Notes under the pieces: generated by a model
What the model saw: only the letters and a program-made list of their open reading frames with translations
Told to the model about the DNA's origin: nothing
The model's database searches: none
Made by a program: the position numbers and the translations under genes
DNA from: JBBQLG01 sp038327655
GTDB lineage: Bacteria > Bacteroidota > Bacteroidia > Cytophagales > Spirosomataceae
Assembly: GCA_038327655.1 (NCBI GenBank)
Contig: JBBQLG010000198.1
Location: forward strand, 1 to 9,023
DNA length: 9,023 bases
Reading direction: 5' to 3'
In this document: positions 5,391 through 9,023 of the stretch, piece by piece
How positions within the stretch are numbered: the first letter of the stretch is position 1
How the letters are laid out: the number at the start of each line of letters is the position of its first letter

Positions 5391-5990
5391 ATGACCATTG
5401 CCGTAATTTCTACCTCGTCGCGCCCCAACAGTAATTCATTGCGCTTCTGTAACTATGCCCGTAACGTGCTGACCGAAAAGGGACACGAGGTGACCGTTGT
5501 GGACTTTGTCGACTACGATATTCCCTTTGTGGGGCAGGCCTGGCTGAAAAAAGAGGCATTAACCCCGTTTCAGCAAACCCTGATTACTGCTTGGGAGGCC
5601 GCCGATCTGGTCATTTTTGCCCTGCCGGAGTACAACTGGACGGCACCACCACAAGCCACCAACCTGATTCATCAAACAGGTGGACCGGCATTTAAGCACC
5701 TCTTCGAGAACAAAGTATTTGCCATGGTTGGCGTGTCCAACGGGCGCGGGGGGCGGCAACCGGCATTGGACATGGAGACGGTAACGAGCAAAATTATCAG
5801 CTTCACCAACAGCTACTCCATCGTGTCGCCGAAACTCTACGAATCGCACGAAACGGACAAAAACCTCGACGAAGAGGGCAAATTTGTCGGCCACGAAATC
5901 TACGACCGCACCGCCCGCGCTTTCTTCGATTATACCCTCAACGTGGCGCACCGGTGGGTGATTCCGACGCTGGTTGAGGAGAAACAATAG
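5391..5990 (+). CDS. NAD(P)H-dependent FMN reductase family flavoprotein
   Basis: A 199-residue flavodoxin-like protein of the NADPH-dependent FMN reductase family (PF03358), which includes quinone, chromate, azo and FMN reductases. The FMN phosphate loop is STSSRPNSNSL (7-17) after the first beta strand. PEYNWTAPP (79-87) is the family's flavin-binding PEYN motif, with Trp83 and Ala85 in place of the common Gly and Ser. GVSNGRGGR (114-122) forms the third flavin loop. Length is normal and the protein is cytosolic. The frame is open from an ATG at 5328, but the start at 5391 (MTIAVIS) begins right at the first strand, and the longer form would translate through the candidate operator. It is divergent from the SDR and followed after 3 bp by a hairpin. 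The physiological acceptor cannot be read from sequence. Confidence 0.9.
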   Translation: MTIAVISTSSRPNSNSLRFCNYARNVLTEKGHEVTVVDFVDYDIPFVGQAWLKKEALTPFQQTLITAWEAADLVIFALPEYNWTAPPQATNLIHQTGGPAFKHLFENKVFAMVGVSNGRGGRQPALDMETVTSKIISFTNSYSIVSPKLYESHETDKNLDEEGKFVGHEIYDRTARAFFDYTLNVAHRWVIPTLVEEKQ

Positions 5991-5993
5991 TCG

Positions 5994-6038
5994 ACCGTCC
6001 GGCGTCAGTCAACACTCAATTGGTGCGCGCCGGACGGT
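5994..6038 (+). terminator. Hairpin after the FMN reductase gene, probable terminator
   Basis: ACCGTCCGGCG (5994-6004) and CGCCGGACGGT (6028-6038) form an 11-bp perfect GC-rich stem with a 23-nt loop, starting 3 bp after the stop codon. The following sequence TGCTCTTGCCGTTTC is only mildly T-rich, so termination may be partial or mainly 3'-end protection. The next gene is on the same strand 52 bp downstream. Confidence 0.45.
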
Positions 6039-6089
6039 TGCTCTTGCCGTTTCGACCCGGCGTAGTGTCACCTGCTCAACACCTGATAA

Positions 6090-7205
6090 ATGCACAGAAT
6101 TTTCGGCTGGGATAGCTGCATTCTCCAACGGACGGGCCGTCTGCGTCACTGGTCCATTCTGGCCATCCTGCTTGTCGGCCCGCTAACGGCATCGGGGCAG
6201 GGCCTCCGGTTGCTGGGTATTCCGCTGGATACGGTACTGAAAACCACCGCCCCCCGCGTCGACCGGGCTTACATTGCTACGTATTACCGCCGACTGCACC
6301 TTTTTCTGGTAAGCGACCGTCAGGATTATGCCCTCCGCGTGGCCGGCTTACAAGATCACCTGATTTATAAACCCAACTTAGCCTGGACGCTCGGCGCGGG
6401 CTTCGACTATCAGTGGCTCGGTACGGAACTGACCCTGAAACTGCCTTTTCTGGGCTACAACGTCACCGACAAAGGCAGGACCAAACCGTTTGGGCTGACG
6501 TTCAGCCTCAGCAACCGGAAACTCTGGTTTTCGACGCAGTACCAATATTATAAGGGCTTTTACCTGCGCAACCCCGACGTGGTCGACCCGAACTGGTTCG
6601 CGCAGCACGGCGGGTATCCACAGCGCGAGGATTTACGGAGTCAGACCCTGCTTGGCAATGCTGTGTATATGTTTAACCCGATGAAGTTATCCGTACCGGC
6701 GGGGTTGCTGCAACGCGAGCGGCAGCGAAAAAACGCGGGGTCGTGGGTGGTGGGTGGTTTCCTGACTTATCAGACCATCCGGGCCGATTCGTCGTGGGTG
6801 CCCACAACGGGACGGGTCGACTTTTCTCCCGATGCGCAGTTGCTCAAATACAAGTCGGTGGCGGTAGGCGTCGATGCGGGGTATATGCAGACGCTGGTAT
6901 TCGGGGATTATTTCTTCACCAATTTTTCGCTGCGTCCGGGCTTAGGTCTCATGACCGAACACAGTGAACTGGTTACCGGCAACACGCCGACGCGCCTGCG
7001 GGTAGGTGGGCAGGGGGTGGCTACGTTTACGGTGGGCTACAGCACGGACGTATATTACGGCGGCTTCTATGCATCGGCAACCCTCAACAGCCGGGCCTTG
7101 TCGGGCAGTGTCGTCAACACCAACGTCGAATACTTCAGGATTGTAGTCGGCCGGCGGTTCCGTTACCAGCCCAAAGGCATCATCAAGGAATTGCCGGGGA
7201 TATAA
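6090..7205 (+). CDS. DUF4421 family outer-membrane-type protein
   Basis: A 371-residue protein resembling DUF4421 (PF14391), a Bacteroidota family of unknown role expected to form an outer-membrane beta barrel. Residues 19-36 (LRHWSILAILLVGPLTASG) form the hydrophobic core of a signal peptide, with an unusually long 18-22 residue n-region and probable cleavage before Gln37. The remainder alternates polar and aromatic residues as in beta strands (LYKPNLAWTLGAGFDYQWLGTEL-like segments, LTFSLSNRKLWFSTQYQYYKGFYL, TVGYSTDVYYGGFYASATLNS). It ends RRFRYQPKGIIKELPGI rather than in the classic terminal Phe. No later ATG would keep the signal peptide. The last 123 bp recur downstream at 7810-7932 with almost only synonymous changes, so this 3' end may have been exchanged or regenerated during an insertion event. 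Confidence 0.75.
   Translation: MHRIFGWDSCILQRTGRLRHWSILAILLVGPLTASGQGLRLLGIPLDTVLKTTAPRVDRAYIATYYRRLHLFLVSDRQDYALRVAGLQDHLIYKPNLAWTLGAGFDYQWLGTELTLKLPFLGYNVTDKGRTKPFGLTFSLSNRKLWFSTQYQYYKGFYLRNPDVVDPNWFAQHGGYPQREDLRSQTLLGNAVYMFNPMKLSVPAGLLQRERQRKNAGSWVVGGFLTYQTIRADSSWVPTTGRVDFSPDAQLLKYKSVAVGVDAGYMQTLVFGDYFFTNFSLRPGLGLMTEHSELVTGNTPTRLRVGGQGVATFTVGYSTDVYYGGFYASATLNSRALSGSVVNTNVEYFRIVVGRRFRYQPKGIIKELPGI
7083..7205 (+). repeat. Direct repeat copy 1: last 123 bp of the DUF4421 gene
   Basis: This segment, ending exactly at the TAA stop, matches 7810-7932 at 109 of 123 positions with no gap. Homology stops just upstream at the sequence preceding CTCAACAG and immediately after the stop codon. The start-to-start distance is 727 bp and everything between is the BrnT-type gene pair plus short flanks. 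Confidence 0.9.
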
Positions 7206-7245
7206 GCGGAAGGGTACAACCTTCATAAGCATTGTAAGTGTAAAA

Positions 7246-7283
7246 TTGCGCATCCGATTTATTTTGTATTATTTGGTTGCGCA
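7246..7283 (+). promoter_or_regulatory. Probable promoter and operator of the BrnT-type pair
   Basis: TTG (7246-7248), an 18-bp spacer and TATTATTTG (7267-7275) approximate the Bacteroidota promoter (TTG, then TAnnTTTG with one extra base inside). Transcription would start near 7282, about 14 nt before the ATG. The heptamer TTGCGCA, containing the palindrome TGCGCA, occurs at 7246-7252 and again at 7277-7283, 31 bp apart (about three helical turns), bracketing the promoter. That arrangement fits autoregulation, which is known for brnTA, but the binding protein here is not identified. Confidence 0.4.
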
Positions 7284-7295
7284 GACCCGTAACTG

Positions 7296-7622
7296 ATGAG
7301 TGGACTTTTATTTGATTGGGATCACGGAAACCTTAAACATGTTATCCACGATTATCCGGAACGAGACAATACGCCGGAAGAGGTTGAAAGTTTATTCAAC
7401 GACCCCTATTTCAGACCAACCGCAGACCGGGTGGATCAGCACGGAGAACAACAGTTTAGCGGTGTCGCCATCGGAACGGAAGGCATTGAGAAACATGTTG
7501 TCTACGTAGTCAGAAATGGCAAAATTCGCCCCGTTACCTGCCGAAGAGCAACCCGTAAACAACGAGACCGATACCATGAAATCGTCAGTGAAGCCATCCG
7601 GCAAGCGCAAAAAGACAACTAA
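7296..7622 (+). CDS. BrnT-family toxin (PF04365, DUF497-like)
   Basis: A 108-residue protein with the layout of the BrnT ribonuclease toxins of type II toxin-antitoxin systems. The N-terminal FDWDHGNLKHVIHDY (6-20) matches the family's WDxxNxxHh opening. TPEEVESLFNDPYF (26-39) is the following helix. The central HGEQQFSGVAIGTEGIEKHVVYVVRNGKIRPVTCRRATRKQRDRYHE (about 49-95) matches the GE-R-iG, V-Y-iR-iSaR-A-ExxxY pattern. Length is typical (about 90-110). The Lys found after WD in many BrnT proteins is absent. BrnT is known to cleave RNA and arrest growth; activity here is inferred. Its last 47 bp overlap the next gene, and the toxin-first order is that of brnTA. It sits between two copies of the DUF4421 3' end, suggesting arrival as a cassette. 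No Shine-Dalgarno is evident. Confidence 0.75.
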   Translation: MSGLLFDWDHGNLKHVIHDYPERDNTPEEVESLFNDPYFRPTADRVDQHGEQQFSGVAIGTEGIEKHVVYVVRNGKIRPVTCRRATRKQRDRYHEIVSEAIRQAQKDN

Positions 7623-7779
7623 AGTAATTAAGAACGCTCACTCGGCAACTGAACAACGCGCCATGGGTGACCGCTGGGCAGAGCATACGGGCCCGTACAT
7701 GACGCTGGCTGAGACACTGACGTTTGCCGCCGAACAGAAAAATCAATCAGCTACACATCAGCCTACCGATACGCACTAA
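7576..7779 (+). CDS. Small basic protein, candidate partner antitoxin
   Basis: A 67-residue frame overlapping the BrnT-type gene by 47 bp in another reading frame, as expected for a translationally coupled partner. The first 20 residues are strongly basic (KPSGKRKKTTKVIKN). The middle, SATEQRAMGDRWAEHTGPYMTLAETLTFAAEQKNQ (about 23-57), looks like one or two short helices, and the tail is polar. Classic BrnA antitoxins carry a C-terminal ribbon-helix-helix DNA-binding domain; I do not see one here, and I do not recognise the family. The position argues for an antitoxin, and the basic N-terminus could bind DNA or RNA. The start is uncertain: an ATG at 7516 gives 87 residues and one at 7663 gives 39. 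A chance open frame is possible but less likely given its position and length. Confidence 0.55.
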   Translation: MKSSVKPSGKRKKTTKVIKNAHSATEQRAMGDRWAEHTGPYMTLAETLTFAAEQKNQSATHQPTDTH

Positions 7780-7809
7780 TTACGGCTCTTCTTAACTACA
7801 CTAAACTGA

Positions 7810-7932
7810 CTCAACAGCCGGGCCATGTCGGGCAGTGTCGTCAACACAAATGTCGAATACTTCAGGATTGTGGTCGGTCGGCGATTCCGCTATCAGCCGA
7901 AGGGCATCATCAAGGAGTTACCGGGAATATGA
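7810..7932 (+). pseudogene. Orphan 3' fragment of a DUF4421 gene (repeat copy 2)
   Basis: A gapless second copy of the last 40 codons plus stop of the DUF4421 gene at 7083-7205, with 14 differences in 123 bp. Twelve are synonymous third-position changes, one is Leu to Met, and one turns TAA into TGA. The fragment therefore diverged while still coding in a functional gene and was cut off later. An in-frame TGA (7807-7809) lies directly before the homology, so it cannot be part of a longer protein. The ATG created by the Leu-to-Met change could start only a 35-codon peptide. The remaining 5' gene body is absent. Confidence 0.85.
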
Positions 7933-8118
7933 AGAGAACGTAATAAACCCAGGTGGGAAGCTGATTGAACAGCCGCTTATCCGGTCAGTAAGTATGTAGA
8001 CGTAAATTGTAGTTTAGGTCGATAAGTTTAGTGATTCCAATTATGTTATGAGAAAAAAGATAGAAAACTAAATCGGTCTTATCAATACATGTGTTGCCCT
8101 CTTCTTTAATTAATCTTA
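7933..8118. other. AT-rich intergenic stretch, no gene seen
   Basis: About 190 bp between the DUF4421 fragment and the stop of the minus-strand protease remnant. It is clearly richer in A and T than the DNA to its left, marking the change of composition that continues to the right edge. No coding frame, clear hairpin terminator or repeat was recognised. Confidence 0.4.
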
Positions 8119-8889
8119 TTACCTGCCATAACGACTTCCTTCATAAATAGCCTTTGGATTGGTTAAGCTAATGATAGATATCAAAGCCTTCGCCTTATTT
8201 TGAGCCCTATTGTAATAAGCTTCGCAGATTCGATACCCGATCACGTACCCCAACATTCCGGGGCGGTTTAGTTCAGCGTCGCCCATTGCCAAAAACCACC
8301 TCGCGTCGATTGGTTTGTCGAGTTGAGAAGCAAACTCACCCCAGATGGTTCTTTCCAATGCAGGATTTACTGTTTCAAATACCGATTGCATGGTTGATCT
8401 ACCAGTTAGGTAGTGCGCAATAAACTCAGCACCCCCTTCTTTCATGGCCAGTTCCAGATTTGTTTTGGCATCTAACTTTTGCTGGTAATGGGCAATCTCG
8501 TGTAGACAAACCACATCCAATCTATCGAACGTCAAGGCACTTGCTCTGAGGTATGGATTTTGAATTTCGGTACGAGGAGAATCTTTGGTCAACGCTGTTA
8601 ACTCCACACCAATATAAAGTACATCATCTGTTCTATTACCGGCCACTTCAAATTTCCCCACACAGAAGAATAACTCAGGAAATACACTTGCTGGATATAT
8701 CTGTTCGAGCTTTTTAGCTCCCGCCATTATCGAAGGCTTGTAAGTAGGGATGGCAATCGACGTTGATCGAATGGATCGTAAAAGCATGGGGTGCTTACGA
8801 ATAGCCATTAGATAACTCTCCGAGTTCGAGTTCGACAGGCTCAGATACAACTTGAGTCCTCGACTGGCTTTTTGCAGGTACTCCTGTCC
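8119..8889 (-). pseudogene. DUF2268-like zinc protease, N-terminus cut off by an IS
   Basis: The C-terminal part of a predicted zinc metalloprotease of the DUF2268 type (PF10026). Counting from the TTG at 8850, HEIAH (117-121) is the HExxH zinc site, and EGGAEF (138-143) some 17 residues later supplies the probable third ligand. YPASVFPELFFCVGKF and VLYIGVEL (52-84) form the conserved core before it, and the tail ends RPGMLGYVIGYRICEAYY followed by about 35 residues. The frame stays open upstream through EYLQKASRGLK, a segment that fits the family's YLxKGSxGL, and then runs straight into the insertion-sequence end near 8885-8890. The usual N-terminal region, including any signal peptide, is missing. 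No ATG precedes the core except Met15, so the gene is probably broken. Base composition is AT-richer than the rest of the window, suggesting acquired DNA. Confidence 0.75.
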
Positions 8890-8907
8890 TGAACCCCTGA
8901 AGGTGAG

Positions 8908-8945
8908 CCAGTGAAAAGTAGAGTAAAAAAACTAACTTTCACTGG
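8908..8945. repeat. Subterminal inverted repeat in the IS leader
   Basis: CCAGTGAAA (8908-8916) and TTTCACTGG (8937-8945) are perfect 9-bp inverted repeats 20 nt apart, between the IS terminus and OrfA. They could form a hairpin that limits read-through transcription into the transposase, or be transposase-binding sites. Both roles are known for IS3 relatives but are only inferred here. Confidence 0.5.
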
Positions 8946-8959
8946 TAACTAAAGGGAAA

Positions 8960-9023
8960 ATGAAACAGGGAAGATTCAGCGAATCGCAGATTGTAGCGAT
9001 TCTCAAACAACAGGATAGCGGCC
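8960..9023 (+). CDS. IS3-family transposase OrfA, N-terminal fragment
   Basis: The frame begins MKQGRFSESQIVAILKQQDS, the standard opening of IS3-family OrfA proteins, which carry a helix-turn-helix of the HTH_Tnp_1 type (PF01527). The R-F-s-e-sQIvaiLKq pattern is the first helix of that domain. Only 21 codons are in the window; the rest and the expected OrfB (DDE integrase catalytic part, usually made by programmed frameshift) lie to the right. AAAGGG at 8951-8956 is one of the few Shine-Dalgarno-like sites in the window, in keeping with a mobile gene not adapted to Bacteroidota initiation. Confidence 0.85.
   Translation, partial: MKQGRFSESQIVAILKQQDSG

Larger units (their letters stand above)
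8890..9023 (+). mobile_element. Left end of an IS3-family insertion sequence
   Basis: The boundary is placed where the protease frame loses family resemblance. TGAACCCCTGAAGG begins at 8890, and IS3-family termini commonly start TGA with a C-run (TGTCC at 8885 is an alternative edge). The 70-bp leader precedes OrfA at 8960. The element continues beyond the window, so its right end, OrfB and target duplication cannot be checked. Confidence 0.6.

Noticed and set aside
7516..7575. Longer start for the candidate antitoxin
   Set aside because: It would extend the overlap with the toxin gene to over 100 bp. The added residues look like a shifted reading of the conserved toxin C-terminus. The ATG at 7576 is more economical, though not proven.
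7825..7932. 35-codon frame starting at the ATG inside the DUF4421 fragment
   Set aside because: The codons are the tail of a beta-barrel-type protein. The ATG arose from a Leu-to-Met change and there is no promoter or ribosome site, so it is treated as a gene remnant.
8806..8850. TTG at 8850 or ATG at 8808 as a genuine start of the protease gene
   Set aside because: The family-like sequence continues upstream of both and is cut only by the IS end. A start here would leave a protein without its N-terminal region.

Overview
The window looks like chromosomal DNA from a Bacteroidota bacterium, most likely a Cytophagales/Spirosoma-like lineage. The evidence is a DUF4421 outer-membrane-type protein, a short FAS1 protein, a Bacteroidota-style DUF2268 metalloprotease, an almost complete lack of Shine-Dalgarno sites before the start codons, and near-matches to the TAnnTTTG promoter element. 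Most of the window is GC-rich. The stretch from about 7930 to 8950 is visibly AT-richer. The genus is an inference from protein flavour, not from a marker gene.

Left part (1-3292): two minus-strand genes form a likely operon for the auxiliary steps of unsaturated fatty-acid beta-oxidation. First comes an ECH1-type dienoyl-CoA isomerase (1122-1961), then a DECR1-type 2,4-dienoyl-CoA reductase (153-1046). The 75-bp spacer between them consists almost entirely of an octamer repeat array with an inverted half. Divergent from this pair is a plus-strand PLP enzyme of the cystathionine gamma-synthase/lyase family (2159-3292), with a structured leader and a terminator overlapping its stop codon.

Middle (3293-5990): a small secreted protein of unknown function (3329-3658), a 29-bp perfect hairpin that ends the upstream transcript, a single-domain FAS1 protein (3849-4256) and a retinol-dehydrogenase-like SDR (4450-5310) all lie on the minus strand. 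The SDR is divergent from a plus-strand NAD(P)H-dependent FMN reductase (5391-5990). Their 80-bp shared spacer carries three alternating GTTTAT half-sites, a good candidate operator.

Right part (5991-9023): a DUF4421 protein (6090-7205) is followed by what looks like an accessory insertion: a BrnT-family (PF04365) toxin gene overlapping a small basic gene that could be its antitoxin. Immediately after this pair lies a second, diverged copy of exactly the last 123 bp of the DUF4421 gene, stop codon included. The two copies differ almost only at synonymous sites. Next comes an AT-rich DUF2268 zinc-protease gene whose N-terminus is cut off by the left end of an IS3-family insertion sequence, whose OrfA begins at 8960 and runs off the window.

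The most interesting region is 7083-7932: a toxin-antitoxin-like cassette bracketed by two homologous ends of a protein-coding gene. No CRISPR array, tRNA, rRNA or replication origin was seen.
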